Assembly: GCF_035917975.1 (NCBI RefSeq)
Contig: NZ_CP109130.1
Span: 434,001-498,000 of the forward strand
Direction: 5' to 3'
Source of the DNA: Streptosporangium sp. NBC_01756
GTDB lineage: Bacteria > Actinomycetota > Actinomycetes > Streptosporangiales > Streptosporangiaceae
DNA length: 64,000 nt
In this document: in pieces, positions 25,786 to 34,465 of the stretch
Numbering within the stretch: the first letter of the stretch is position 1
How the letters are laid out: every line of letters starts with the position of its first letter
Program-made: the position numbers and the translations under genes
The notes under the pieces: model-generated
Told to the model about the DNA's origin: nothing
The model's database searches: none
Seen by the model: the letters and a program-made list of their open reading frames with translations, nothing else

Positions 25786-26837
25786 TCTCCGTGCACGGCC
25801 TGACCAAGGTGTTCCCCGGGGGAGTCCGGGCCCTCGACTCCCTCGACCTCGACGTCGGCGAGGGCGAGTTCTTCGCGCTGCTGGGCCCCTCGGGCTGCGG
25901 CAAGACCACGCTGCTGCGGAGCATCGCCGGTCTGGAGACCCCCACCTCCGGAAGGATCGACATCGGCCACACCGATGTGACCGCCCTGCCGCCCGGCCGC
26001 CGCGACGTCGCCATGGTCTTCCAGGACTACGCCCTCTTCCCCCACATGGACGTCACCGCCAACATCGCCTACCCCCTGAGGATCAAGAAGACGCCCCGTG
26101 TCCGGCGCGAGGCCCGGGCCGCCGAGGTCGCCGCCAGGCTCAGCCTCACCGAACTGCTCGGCAGGCGCCCCGGACAGCTGTCCGGCGGCCAGCAGCAGCG
26201 GGTCGCGCTCGCCCGGGCCATCGCCTGCCGTCCCCGGGTGTTCCTGTTCGACGAACCCCTGTCCAACCTCGACGCCCGCCTCCGGCTGGAGGCCCGCACC
26301 TTCCTCAAGCGCCTGCAGGACGAGCTCGGCGTCACCACCGTGTTCGTCACGCACGACCAGGGCGAGGCCCTCGCGCTGGCCCACCGGATCGCCGTGATGG
26401 ACGCCGGGCGGATCACCCAGGTCGGCACCCCGGCCGAGATCTTCCACCGGCCCGCCACCCCCTTCGTCGCCTCCTTCATCGGTTCCACCCCGATGAACCT
26501 GCTGCCCGGCGAGGTCAGCGGCGACACGCTGCACGTGGCGGGAGCCGTACTGCCCGCCCCCGAGGGCCTGCCGGACGGCGTACCGATCGTGTACGGCGTG
26601 CGCCCCGAGTACGTCGACCTGTCACCCACCCCCAGGGACGACGGGTTCGCCGGCCGGGTCGCCGTGCTGGAGAACCTCGGCACCGCCAGCCTCGTCACCC
26701 TGGAGGGCGCCGGCCATCTCGTCCAGGCCGTCGCCCCCGAAGGCGACGAGCCCGCCGTCGGCACGACCGTCTGGGCCGTCCCCCGGCGGGGCCGCGCCCT
26801 CGTCTACCACGACGACCGGCTGGCCGGCCGGATATGA
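25782..26837 (+). CDS. Sugar ABC transporter ATP-binding protein (UgpC/MalK type)
   Basis: A 351-residue ATPase: Walker A GPSGCGKTT near residue 38, Q-loop VFQDYALFPH, signature LSGGQQQRVALARA, Walker B VFLFDEPLSNLD and H-switch VTHDQ. A C-terminal TOBE-like domain follows (about residues 240-351). The TTG at 25782 overlaps the preceding stop and is supported by GGAGGG at 25769-25774, 7 bases upstream; GTG 25791 is less well placed. Many CUT1 transporters use a shared ATPase coded elsewhere, but this one has its own. Confidence 0.92.
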   Translation: MISVHGLTKVFPGGVRALDSLDLDVGEGEFFALLGPSGCGKTTLLRSIAGLETPTSGRIDIGHTDVTALPPGRRDVAMVFQDYALFPHMDVTANIAYPLRIKKTPRVRREARAAEVAARLSLTELLGRRPGQLSGGQQQRVALARAIACRPRVFLFDEPLSNLDARLRLEARTFLKRLQDELGVTTVFVTHDQGEALALAHRIAVMDAGRITQVGTPAEIFHRPATPFVASFIGSTPMNLLPGEVSGDTLHVAGAVLPAPEGLPDGVPIVYGVRPEYVDLSPTPRDDGFAGRVAVLENLGTASLVTLEGAGHLVQAVAPEGDEPAVGTTVWAVPRRGRALVYHDDRLAGRI

Positions 26838-26847
26838 GGGCGCGAAC

Positions 26848-28053
26848 ATGAGGGCACTGCGCGTCACCGGCCGCTGGGCGCTGGAGGACCGGCTCGCCGC
26901 TCCCGTCCACGACGTCCCCTTCGAACTGCCCGCCGACGCCCGGGGCTTCACCGTGCGGCTCTCCTACGACCGCTCCGCGGGCGTGCTGGACCTCGGCTGC
27001 TCCGGGCCGCTGGGTTTCCGCGGCTGGTCGGGCGGGGCCCGCTCCGAGTACACGATCACCCCTGCCTGGGCCACCCCCGGCTATCTGTCCGGCGAGCCCG
27101 AACCCGGTGTGTGGCGGGTGCTCCTGGGGCTCCACCGCATCCCGCCGGGCGGCCTGCCGTACGAACTGAGTGTCATCCCGCATCTGTCCCCGCCCGTCGC
27201 GCCGCCCGCCCGGCCCGGCCTGCGGCCCCCTCCCCCGCCCCGCGAACCGGCCGCCGCCAGGCGCGCCCTGCCCTCGCTCGACGGGCTGCGCTGGCTGGCC
27301 GGCGACCTGCACGCCCACACCGTCCACTCCGACGGCTCGCTCAGCGTCTCCGAACTCGCCTGCCTGGCAGCCGACCGGGGTCTGGACTTCCTGGCCGTCA
27401 CCGACCACAACACCGTCAGCCACCACGCCGAACTGGCCGCCGCGGCCACCTTCGCCGCCATCACCCTGATCCCCGGCCAGGAGGTCACCACCGATCTCGG
27501 CCACGCCAACGCCTTCGGCGACATCGGCTGGATCGACTTCCGGCAGGGCCCCGACAGCTGGGCCCGCACCGTACGGGACAGGGGCGGGGTGCTGTCGATC
27601 AACCATCCCGTCGCCGGGGACTGCGCCTGGCGCCACCCCATGGCCGAGCGACCACCCGCGGTCGAGGTGTGGCACTGGAGCTGGTGGGACCGGACCTGGG
27701 GTGCGCCGCTGGCCTGGACGCAGACCTGGTCCGCCGGGGCGGCGATGATCGGCGGCAGCGACTACCACCGGCCCGAGGAGGGTCGTCCGCCCGGTGACCC
27801 CACCACCTGGGTGCTCGCCGCCGACCCCCTGGAAGGACTGCGCGCCGGCGCCACCGCCGTCTCCGCCACCCCCGACGGGCCGCTGCTGCTCCGCCACGGC
27901 GACGACTTCCTCATCGTCGGCGGTGACGGGCTGGTGCTGTGGGGGCCGGACACGAGGCGGGCCGTCGTCGGCGACAGGGTCACCGTCCCGGCCCGGCCGG
28001 GCCCCCACCGACTGGAAACGTACCGTAACGAGGTGATGGCGCTGTGCACGTGA
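26848..28053 (+). CDS. PHP-domain metal-dependent hydrolase (CehA/McbA type)
   Basis: A 401-residue protein. The first about 145 residues look beta-rich, ending in a proline-rich linker. A PHP domain follows with successive metal-binding motifs: DLHAHTVHSDG, FLAVTDHNT, PGQEVTT, SINHP and GGSDYHR. PHP enzymes of this type cleave phosphate esters or related bonds. There is no signal peptide, so it acts in the cytoplasm on an imported compound. It lies 10 bases after the ATPase gene and overlaps the oxidoreductase gene, so it belongs to the same operon. Confidence 0.85.
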   Translation: MRALRVTGRWALEDRLAAPVHDVPFELPADARGFTVRLSYDRSAGVLDLGCSGPLGFRGWSGGARSEYTITPAWATPGYLSGEPEPGVWRVLLGLHRIPPGGLPYELSVIPHLSPPVAPPARPGLRPPPPPREPAAARRALPSLDGLRWLAGDLHAHTVHSDGSLSVSELACLAADRGLDFLAVTDHNTVSHHAELAAAATFAAITLIPGQEVTTDLGHANAFGDIGWIDFRQGPDSWARTVRDRGGVLSINHPVAGDCAWRHPMAERPPAVEVWHWSWWDRTWGAPLAWTQTWSAGAAMIGGSDYHRPEEGRPPGDPTTWVLAADPLEGLRAGATAVSATPDGPLLLRHGDDFLIVGGDGLVLWGPDTRRAVVGDRVTVPARPGPHRLETYRNEVMALCT

Positions 28054-29111
28054 AGATCGCTGTCGCGGGGCTGGGTGTCGCCGCACAGGTGATGTACCTG
28101 CCGTTGCTGGCCAGGCGGCCCGAGCTGTTCCGGGTGACCGCCGTCTGCGACCTCGACCCCGCCCAGGCCGAGGCGGTCGGGCGGCAGAGCGGGGCGCGCT
28201 GGTTCGCCGACCTCGCGGCGATGCTCGACCACGGGGGCTTCGACGCGCTCATCGTGCTCACCGCCGGAACCCACGGGGCCCTCGTCACCGCCGCGCTGGA
28301 ACGCGGCCACGCCGTCCTGTGCGAGAAACCCCTCGCCTACAGCCAGGCCGAGGTGCGCGCGCTGAAGAACGAGTCGCGGCTGATGGTGGGCTATATGAAG
28401 CAGTACGACCCGGCCGTGCGGCGGGCCGTCGCGCTCCTGGGCGGCCGTCCCGTCCGGCACCTGGACGTCACCGTGCTCCACCCCACGGGCGAGGCGCAGC
28501 TCGCCTTCGCCCGGGTCCGTCCCTCGCGGCCGTCCGCCGCCGCGCTCGAACCGTGGATCAGCGCCGACGAGGTGGCCCTGGAGACCGCGCTGGGCGCCGC
28601 GCCCCCGCCGATCAGGTCGCTCTACTCCGGGGTCGTGCTCGGCAGCCTCTGCCATGACCTGGCGCTGCTGCGCGCCTTCAGCGGCCCGCCCGCCACCGTC
28701 GAGCACACCGCCGTGTGGGACGGACCCTCCCTGGAGGTCAGCGGAGCCCTCGGGACGGGCCGGTACGGCCTGCGCTGGCACTACCTGCCCGGCCACCCCG
28801 CCTACCGGGAGACCGTCGCCGTCCACCACGAGGAGGGCACGCTGGAGCTGGTCTTCCCCTCCCCCTACCTGCTGAACGCCCCTACGGTCCTGACCGCCGT
28901 CTCCCTGGACGGGACCACAGAGGTCAGAGCCGTCCACCGGGACGTGTCCGAGGCCTTCGAGCGCCAACTGGAGGCGTTCCACGCCCTCGTCACCGAGGGC
29001 ACCGCGCCGCTCACCGGCCTCGCCGGCGGCCTGGCCGACATCGTGACAGCCCAGAAGATCATCAAATCGGTCGCCGGACCGTCCATCGGAGGCGAGGCAC
29101 GTGACGCCTGA
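28044..29111 (+). CDS. Gfo/Idh/MocA family oxidoreductase
   Basis: A 355-residue NAD(P)-dependent sugar or polyol dehydrogenase. The Rossmann fold starts at KIAVAGLGVAAQVMYLPLL, and the family motif CEKPLAYSQAEVRAL (EKP lysine) lies near residue 95. The C-terminal alpha/beta domain would bind the substrate. GTG 28044 overlaps the PHP gene by 10 bases. Substrates in this family include inositol and various hexoses; which applies here is not readable from sequence. Confidence 0.88.
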   Translation: MHVKIAVAGLGVAAQVMYLPLLARRPELFRVTAVCDLDPAQAEAVGRQSGARWFADLAAMLDHGGFDALIVLTAGTHGALVTAALERGHAVLCEKPLAYSQAEVRALKNESRLMVGYMKQYDPAVRRAVALLGGRPVRHLDVTVLHPTGEAQLAFARVRPSRPSAAALEPWISADEVALETALGAAPPPIRSLYSGVVLGSLCHDLALLRAFSGPPATVEHTAVWDGPSLEVSGALGTGRYGLRWHYLPGHPAYRETVAVHHEEGTLELVFPSPYLLNAPTVLTAVSLDGTTEVRAVHRDVSEAFERQLEAFHALVTEGTAPLTGLAGGLADIVTAQKIIKSVAGPSIGGEARDA

Positions 29112-31857
29112 CATAGTGATCGTCCCGCACACCCACTGGGACCGCGAGTGGTATCTGCCCTTCCAGCGGTTCCGGCTCGGCCTGGTCCGCATGCTCGACG
29201 AGGTCCTCGACACGATGGCCGCCGACCCCGGCTACCGGTTCACCATGGACGGCCAGCTCGCCGCCCTGGAGGACTACCTGGAGATCCGTCCCGAGCGGCT
29301 CGGCGAGGTGCGGGGGCTCGTCGCGGAGGGCCGCTTCGCCGCGGGGCCGTGGCTCATCCTGGCCGACGAGTTCCTCTGCGCCGGGGAGACCCTGATCCGC
29401 AACCTGGAGTACGGCATGCGCGGCGCCGCCGGACTCGGCGGCTTCATGCGGGTCGGCTACCTGCCGGACCAGTTCGGCCACTGCGCCCAGATGCCGCAGA
29501 TCCTGCGCCAGGCCGGCCTCGAACACGCCTGCGTGTGGCGCGGCGTGCCCGCCTCCGTCGACCGGGACGCCTTCGCCTGGGTCGGCGCCGACGGCACCGC
29601 GATCCGCACCCAGTATCTCCCCGGCGGGTACGGCAACGCCGTCGCCCTGTTCAGCGGCCCCGCCGAAGCGCTCACCGACCGGCTGACCGCGTTCACCGAG
29701 ACGCTGCGCCCCTGGCACCCCACCGGCCCCCTGCTGGCCATGTACGGTGCCGACCACAGCGCCCCGGCCGCCGACATCACCACCGCCGGGCTGCGTGTCG
29801 CCACCCTCCACGACTACGTCACCGCCGCCGATCCCGCCCTCGCGGGGCTGCCCGCCGTCCACGGAGAGCTGCGCTCCCACGCCCGCGCGAACATCCTGCC
29901 CGGCGTGATCTCCGCCCGCATGCCCGCCAAGCAGGCCATGGCCCGCGCCGAACGGATCGTCACCCGTTACGCCGAACCCCTGTCGGCGCTCTGGACGCCC
30001 GGCAGCACCGCCGCCGCGAGGCTGCTCGACATGGCCTGGCGCCGCCTCATCGCCTGCAGCGGACACGACTCCATCACCGGCTGCGGCGCCGACGAGACCG
30101 CTCAGCAGGTCGCCGCCCGCATCGCCGAGGCCGAGCAGATCGGCCAGGCCGTCGTCGACATGGTCAGCGCCTCACTCGCCGGGCAGGCCGCCCGCGACGC
30201 CCTGGTGGTCGTCAACCCCTCGCCCTTCCCGCGCACCGCCCTGGTCCTGGCCGACCTGCCCGAGAGCCGCGCCGCCCTGCTCGCGCCGGACGGCGGGCAG
30301 GTGCCCGCACAACGGCTGGAGCTGGCCCCCACCCTGCTCGACGAGACCGTCATGGACGATCTCACCCAGCTGCTGGGGCGGATCCACGAACGCGAGCTCT
30401 TCGGCCAGGAGATCCTCTCCTGGTCCGCCGCCGAGGACGTCTTCACCGTCGTCGTCGGCCGCCACGCCACCACCGGCTACGACTACGCCGACCTCCGATC
30501 GGCGGTGCTGGGGCACGCCGCCGCCCGTCCCGGGCCGTGGCGGGTCCGCACCTGCGCCGAGCCCGTCGTCACCGTCGCCGCCCAGGTCACCGTCGCACCG
30601 CTCGGCCGGACCGTGCTGACCTCCGCGCCCGTGCCCGCCCCGGCACCGCACTCCCCCGGCTGGACACGGCCTGACGACGGCACCCTCGACAACGGCCTGC
30701 TACGCGTCACCGTGGCCGCCGACGGCACCCTGTCGCTCTTCTCCGCCGGCGCCGAGGCCCACGGCGTGGGCCGCGTCGTCGACGGCGGCGACGCGGGCGA
30801 CACCTACAACCACGCCCCGCCCCGCGACGACGTCCTGGTGGACACCCCCGTCCGGGTCGAGGTCGACGGTGTCTGCACCGGGCCGCTGGTGTCGGTCCTG
30901 GAGATCCACCGCGAGTACGCCTGGCCGGTCTGCTCGACTCCGGACGCGCGTTCGGAGGCCACCGAGCGCGTCACCGTCACCACCAGGGCCGAGCTCCGGG
31001 CGGGCGAGCCCTACCTGCGGCTGGAGACGTCCTTCGACAACCACTGCCGCGACCACCGGGTCCGCTGGCACGCCCCGCTGCCCCGCCCCGCGGCGGAGTC
31101 CTTCTCCGAGGGGCAGCTGTCGGTCGTGCGGCGCGGGCTGACCGCAGAGGGCGGCTGCGGCGAACACCCGCTGCCCACCTTCCCCGCCGAGGGATTCGTC
31201 ACCGCCGGTGGCCTGGCGGTCCTGCTGGACCAGGTGACCGAGTACGAGCTGACCGGCGGAGACCTGGCACTCACCCTGATCCGCTCGGTGGGACTGCTGT
31301 CCAGCAACCGCAACGCCTACCGCGACGAGCCCGCCGGACCCCAGCTCCCCACCCCCGCCGCCCAGTGCCCGGGGCCGGTCACGATGCGTTTCGCCGTGCT
31401 GCCGCACCACGGCGCCTGGCACGAGGCGGCGCTGCCGCGTCTGGCCGAGGAGTATCGGCACGCGCTGCTGGCCGTACCGGGTTCGGGGCACGGTCCTGCC
31501 GCTCCCGGCGCCGAAGGCTCTGGGGTGTCCTCAGCGGGCGCCGGAGGTCCTGGGGTGTCCTCGGCAGGCGCCACGGGCCCTGGGGCGTCCTCCGCCGGCG
31601 TCGGGGCGTCCGTCGAGGTCGAGGGCGCGGGCGTGGTGCTCGCCGCGCTGCGGGAACGGGACGGCGAGCTGGAGATCAGGCTCGTGGCCGAGCATCCGGC
31701 GGCCACCGAGGCCGTGATCCGCGGCCCGTTCGGTGCCGCCCGCCGCGCCGACCTGCGCGGCACGGCGGGCGAACGGCTGGAGGTCACCGGTGGAGCCGTG
31801 CGGCTACCGCTGCGTCCCTTCGAGATCGCGACCGTTCACCTGACGAGAGCGGGCTGA
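29101..31857 (+). CDS. GH38 alpha-mannosidase
   Basis: A 918-residue glycoside hydrolase family 38 enzyme expected to release alpha-linked mannose. The N-terminal metal-binding motif HTHWDREW is at residues 10-17, and the nucleophile aspartate is D123 in PDQFGH. Further family segments are MYGADHS, the helical domain (SGHDSITGC), and C-terminal beta domains. It has no signal peptide, so the enzyme is cytoplasmic. Residues 806-835 form three 10-residue repeats rich in Gly, Ser and Ala within the C-terminal domain, an unusual insertion. GTG 29101 overlaps the preceding gene by 11 bases. Confidence 0.93.
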   Translation: MTPDIVIVPHTHWDREWYLPFQRFRLGLVRMLDEVLDTMAADPGYRFTMDGQLAALEDYLEIRPERLGEVRGLVAEGRFAAGPWLILADEFLCAGETLIRNLEYGMRGAAGLGGFMRVGYLPDQFGHCAQMPQILRQAGLEHACVWRGVPASVDRDAFAWVGADGTAIRTQYLPGGYGNAVALFSGPAEALTDRLTAFTETLRPWHPTGPLLAMYGADHSAPAADITTAGLRVATLHDYVTAADPALAGLPAVHGELRSHARANILPGVISARMPAKQAMARAERIVTRYAEPLSALWTPGSTAAARLLDMAWRRLIACSGHDSITGCGADETAQQVAARIAEAEQIGQAVVDMVSASLAGQAARDALVVVNPSPFPRTALVLADLPESRAALLAPDGGQVPAQRLELAPTLLDETVMDDLTQLLGRIHERELFGQEILSWSAAEDVFTVVVGRHATTGYDYADLRSAVLGHAAARPGPWRVRTCAEPVVTVAAQVTVAPLGRTVLTSAPVPAPAPHSPGWTRPDDGTLDNGLLRVTVAADGTLSLFSAGAEAHGVGRVVDGGDAGDTYNHAPPRDDVLVDTPVRVEVDGVCTGPLVSVLEIHREYAWPVCSTPDARSEATERVTVTTRAELRAGEPYLRLETSFDNHCRDHRVRWHAPLPRPAAESFSEGQLSVVRRGLTAEGGCGEHPLPTFPAEGFVTAGGLAVLLDQVTEYELTGGDLALTLIRSVGLLSSNRNAYRDEPAGPQLPTPAAQCPGPVTMRFAVLPHHGAWHEAALPRLAEEYRHALLAVPGSGHGPAAPGAEGSGVSSAGAGGPGVSSAGATGPGASSAGVGASVEVEGAGVVLAALRERDGELEIRLVAEHPAATEAVIRGPFGAARRADLRGTAGERLEVTGGAVRLPLRPFEIATVHLTRAG
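31516..31605 (+). repeat. Three 30-bp in-frame tandem repeats in the mannosidase gene
   Basis: Copies at 31516-31545, 31546-31575 and 31576-31605. They encode GSGVSSAGAG, GPGVSSAGAT and GPGASSAGVG, a flexible low-complexity linker. Confidence 0.85.
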
Positions 31858-31868
31858 TTGCGAGAAGG

Positions 31869-31920
31869 CCGTCTGCCCGCGGGACGACCGGGCTGGGGCT
31901 TCGGACCCGCGGGTGGACGG
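31869..31920. terminator. Bidirectional hairpin between mannosidase and pup
   Basis: 31869-31883 pairs with 31906-31920 (5 bp, a 2x2 TG/TG bulge, then 8 bp). It lies between convergent stop codons and could stop read-through in both directions. Confidence 0.5.
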
Positions 31921-31947
31921 CCCCCGCCCCAGGCCCCGGGCACGGAC

Positions 31948-32157
31948 CTACTGTCCGCCCTTTTGGATGTAGGACCTGACGAACTCCTCCGCGTTCTCCT
32001 CAAGGACCTCGTCGATCTCGTCGAGAATCGAGTCGACGTCATCCGAGAGCTTCTCGTTGCGCTCCTGGACGTCGGAGGAGTCGACCGTGGTGGTCTCCTC
32101 CGTCTCCCTGTCGGTCCGGCCGGTCTGCTTCTGCCCGCCGGTGTCCTTGCTCGCCAT
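31948..32157 (-). CDS. pup: Prokaryotic ubiquitin-like protein Pup
   Basis: A 69-residue disordered protein modifier. It has MASKDTGGQ at the N-terminus, a polar acidic body, the coiled-coil-forming segment DVDSILDEIDEVLEENAEEFVRSYIQ that binds ARC, and the C-terminal GGQ. The final glutamine must be deamidated to glutamate by Dop before PafA can use it. The ATG at 32157 is fixed by GGAGGTG at 32164-32170, 6 bases upstream. Unusually, it is 9.5 kb from prcB and 4.8 kb from dop. Confidence 0.97.
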   Translation of the reverse strand: MASKDTGGQKQTGRTDRETEETTTVDSSDVQERNEKLSDDVDSILDEIDEVLEENAEEFVRSYIQKGGQ

Positions 32158-32324
32158 CTGTGGCACCTCCGCCTGGGGGACGCTTGTGATTCATATCTTC
32201 CCCGAACCGGCGGCCGTTGCGCGCGGATCGTCACGCGATCTTTGCGAGAGTACGCCGGGGCCGCTCCGGGTTGCCGTCCTGCCAGAGAACCTCCTTCTGC
32301 CTTCTTGAGGCAAATTCTTCCCAC

Positions 32325-32353
32325 TTGACTGGATAGTAGTACTATCGAATAAT
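32325..32353 (+). promoter_or_regulatory. Sigma70-type promoter with an operator palindrome in its spacer
   Basis: -35 TTGACT (32325-32330), 17-base spacer, -10 AATAAT (32348-32353). The spacer contains GATAGTAGTACTATC (32332-32346), a perfect 7-1-7 inverted repeat. A repressor bound there would block RNA polymerase. It drives the membrane protein gene at 32387. Confidence 0.7.
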
Positions 32354-32386
32354 TGGCCAGCATTGCTATCCAATGAAGGGCTCTCC

Positions 32387-32791
32387 ATGTCACCGTCGTC
32401 GCTGAGCACCGCCGGGGTGCTCCTGATCACCGTCCCCGCCGTCGCCTTCGGCGGGATGTCCCTGCTGGCACACATCATGCGCACCATCCCCGGATATCTG
32501 GACAACCCGGTACGGCGGGGCCTCTGGCGGGCCGGCCACGCGCACGCGGGCATCCTGGTGCTCTTCGCCCTCGTCGCGATGCTCTACATCGACCAGGCCG
32601 ACCTGTCCGAAGGAATGAGGACCCTGACCAGGGCCCTGATCGTGGCGGCGCCGATCCTGATGCCGATCGGCTTCTTCCTCTCGGTGGTGCGCCCCTCGGA
32701 CACCCGGCCGAACAGGCTGATCTGGCTGGTCGCCGTGGGCGGCGTCTCTCTGGGGGCCGGGACGCTGCTGCTGGGCATCGGCCTCATCTGA
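32387..32791 (+). CDS. Four-helix integral membrane protein
   Basis: A 134-residue hydrophobic protein with four predicted transmembrane segments (around VLLITVPAVAFGGMSLLA, AGILVLFALVAMLYI, LIVAAPILMPIGFFLSVV and LIWLVAVGGVSLGAGTLLL). The second helix starts with a His-Ala-His-Ala-Gly motif (GHAHAGI) that could bind metal or heme. ATG 32387 has GAAGGG about 7 bases upstream, whereas the longer frame would need a TTG without one. No family is recognised with certainty. It has its own operator-bearing promoter. Confidence 0.75.
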   Translation: MSPSSLSTAGVLLITVPAVAFGGMSLLAHIMRTIPGYLDNPVRRGLWRAGHAHAGILVLFALVAMLYIDQADLSEGMRTLTRALIVAAPILMPIGFFLSVVRPSDTRPNRLIWLVAVGGVSLGAGTLLLGIGLI

Positions 32792-32892
32792 TCACTCCCA
32801 GCAGATAGATCCACATATTTACACGTTTCAAATGACACGCCCGGGAGCGTTCCAGTTGGCCCGCGGAGACGGAGAACTGCGATCATTGGCGG

Positions 32893-33687
32893 GTGAGCAC
32901 CATCGTCGCCAGCCGGTACAAACTCGTCTCCCCTGTCGGCCGCGGAGCGACGGGCGTCGTCTGGCGTGCCTACGACCTGTTACTGGAGCGGGAGGTGGCG
33001 CTCAAGGAGATCGCCCTCCCACCCGGCCCGGAGGCGGCCAGGCAGCGGCGACGGGTGGTCCGCGAGGCCCGGATGGCGGCACGGCTGAGCCACCGGGGCA
33101 TCGTCACGGTGCACAACCTGACCGAAGAGGCCGAGCGGCTCTGGATCGTCATGGAGTTCCTGGAGGCGCTGACCCTGCACGACACGCTGATGCAGGCAGG
33201 ACCGCTCCCCGCCGACCTGGTCGCCGGGATGGGCGGCCGACTGCTGGAGGCACTGCGGCACGCACACGACGGTGGGGTGATCCACCGGGACATCAAGCCC
33301 GCCAACATCATGCTGACCGGCGACCGGGTGGTGCTGGCCGACTTCGGCTTCGCCGCGCCCGAGGGTACGGCGAGCACCTCGACGCGGGGCACACCGGCGT
33401 TCCTCGCGCCGGAGGCCCTGCACGGCCGGGGCGGCACCCGCGAGGCGGACATGTGGTCGTTCGGGGCGACGCTCTACATGGCGGTGGAGGGCAGGACCCC
33501 GTTCCGGACGGTGCACTCGATGGCCGCCCTGGTGGAGGCCCTGAGAGAGCCGGCGCGCGCTCCTCAGCGGGCGGGCGCCCTGGAGCCGGTGCTGCGCGGG
33601 CTGCTGCGCAAGGATCCGAGGGCGCGGCTGAGCGCCGAGCAGACCTCGGCCATGCTGGCCAAGGCGCGCTGCTCCAGCGCCGCCTGA
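32893..33687 (+). CDS. Soluble Ser/Thr protein kinase
   Basis: A 264-residue Hanks-type kinase limited to the catalytic domain. Seen in order: glycine loop GRGATGVV, lysine K38 in VALKEI, catalytic HRDIKPAN (D133), DFG, and LAPEAL. There is no transmembrane helix, PASTA or other sensor domain, unlike PknB, so it is cytoplasmic and needs a partner for signal input. The start is GTG 32893; a weak purine run precedes it. It follows the four-helix membrane protein by about 100 bases on the same strand. Confidence 0.9.
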   Translation: MSTIVASRYKLVSPVGRGATGVVWRAYDLLLEREVALKEIALPPGPEAARQRRRVVREARMAARLSHRGIVTVHNLTEEAERLWIVMEFLEALTLHDTLMQAGPLPADLVAGMGGRLLEALRHAHDGGVIHRDIKPANIMLTGDRVVLADFGFAAPEGTASTSTRGTPAFLAPEALHGRGGTREADMWSFGATLYMAVEGRTPFRTVHSMAALVEALREPARAPQRAGALEPVLRGLLRKDPRARLSAEQTSAMLAKARCSSAA

Positions 33688-33959
33688 GCAGGCCCGGCCG
33701 CCGCGGGGCCGCCGGCGGCAGGCCGCCACGAACCGGATGGCACCGACTCCGAACATCATGGTGATGGCCACCCGCTCCCCCGGTAGCGGGAGTGGCGGCC
33801 GTTCGAGTGAGTCAGCGCGCCGTACACCTGCGGGGGAAGACGAACAGCCCGGACTTGCCGTTGACGTCGATCGGTCCCGGGCGATCCTTCATGGAAGGAC
33901 CTGGCGGCCGCGCGGTGGGTGCGCTTCTCGGTGAAGGCGCATCCACCGCACGGCGGGTG
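33688..33959. other. Gap between kinase and ohr
   Basis: It contains a hairpin at about 33768-33794 (CCCGCT and AGCGGG arms) that may end the kinase transcript. A 26-codon minus-strand frame at 33812-33892 is present, without a ribosome site and not convincing as a gene. Confidence 0.45.
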
Positions 33960-34394
33960 TCACAGTCGCGTGCCGTCGACGACCAGCGCCACGTCGATGT
34001 TGCCGCGGGTGGCGTTGGAGTAGGGGCACACCTGATGCGCCACCCGGACCAGGTCGGAGGCCTGGGTGGCGTCGGCGATCGACGGCAGCTCGATCTCGAG
34101 TTCGACGCCCAGCTTGAATCCGCCGTTGCCGGCGGGGATGAGCATGACCTTCGCGTCGATCGCCGCGTCATCCGCGCGCAACTGCTTGCGCTGCCCCACT
34201 ATCGCCAGCGAGGCGGCGAAGCAGGCGGCGTAGCCGATGGCGAACAGCTGCTCGGGGTTGGTCCCTTCGCCGTCCCCGCCCAACTCCTTGGGCTGTCGCA
34301 GGTCCACTTCCAGCCTGCCGTCGGCGGTGCGCCCGTGACCGTCCGCCCGGCCACCGGTCACGTGAGCCTGTGCGGTGTAAAGCGCGCTCGTCAT
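33960..34394 (-). CDS. ohr: Organic hydroperoxide resistance protein Ohr
   Basis: A 144-residue OsmC/Ohr-family thiol peroxidase, which reduces organic hydroperoxides in the cytoplasm with a lipoyl-type reductant. The two redox cysteines are in GYAACFAAS and VCPYSNATR, both intact. TNPEQLFA is a family motif. The ATG at 34394 has GAGAGGATC upstream. It is divergent from the F420-type oxidoreductase gene, with overlapping promoters and an inverted repeat in the gap. No OhrR-type MarR gene is adjacent. Confidence 0.93.
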   Translation of the reverse strand: MTSALYTAQAHVTGGRADGHGRTADGRLEVDLRQPKELGGDGEGTNPEQLFAIGYAACFAASLAIVGQRKQLRADDAAIDAKVMLIPAGNGGFKLGVELEIELPSIADATQASDLVRVAHQVCPYSNATRGNIDVALVVDGTRL

Positions 34395-34414
34395 GATGAG
34401 ATCCTCTCGGTTAG

Positions 34415-34465
34415 TTCCTGAAAATGAATCTTAGACTTCAAAATCAGGAAGTCAACGCCTAGGAT
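34415..34465. promoter_or_regulatory. Divergent ohr / oxidoreductase promoters with inverted repeat
   Basis: TTCCTGA (34415-34421) and TCAGGAA (34444-34450) form an inverted repeat; extended arms match at 11 of 14 positions. Minus-strand promoter for ohr: TTGACT (34450-34455), 16 bases, TAAGAT (34428-34433). Plus-strand promoter: TTCAAA (34437-34442), 17 bases, TAGGAT (34460-34465). The repeat overlaps both. Confidence 0.65.

Noticed and set aside
33812-33892. Possible 26-codon minus-strand peptide gene
   Set aside because: No ribosome site or promoter could be found, and there is no recognisable family. It may be a decayed fragment.
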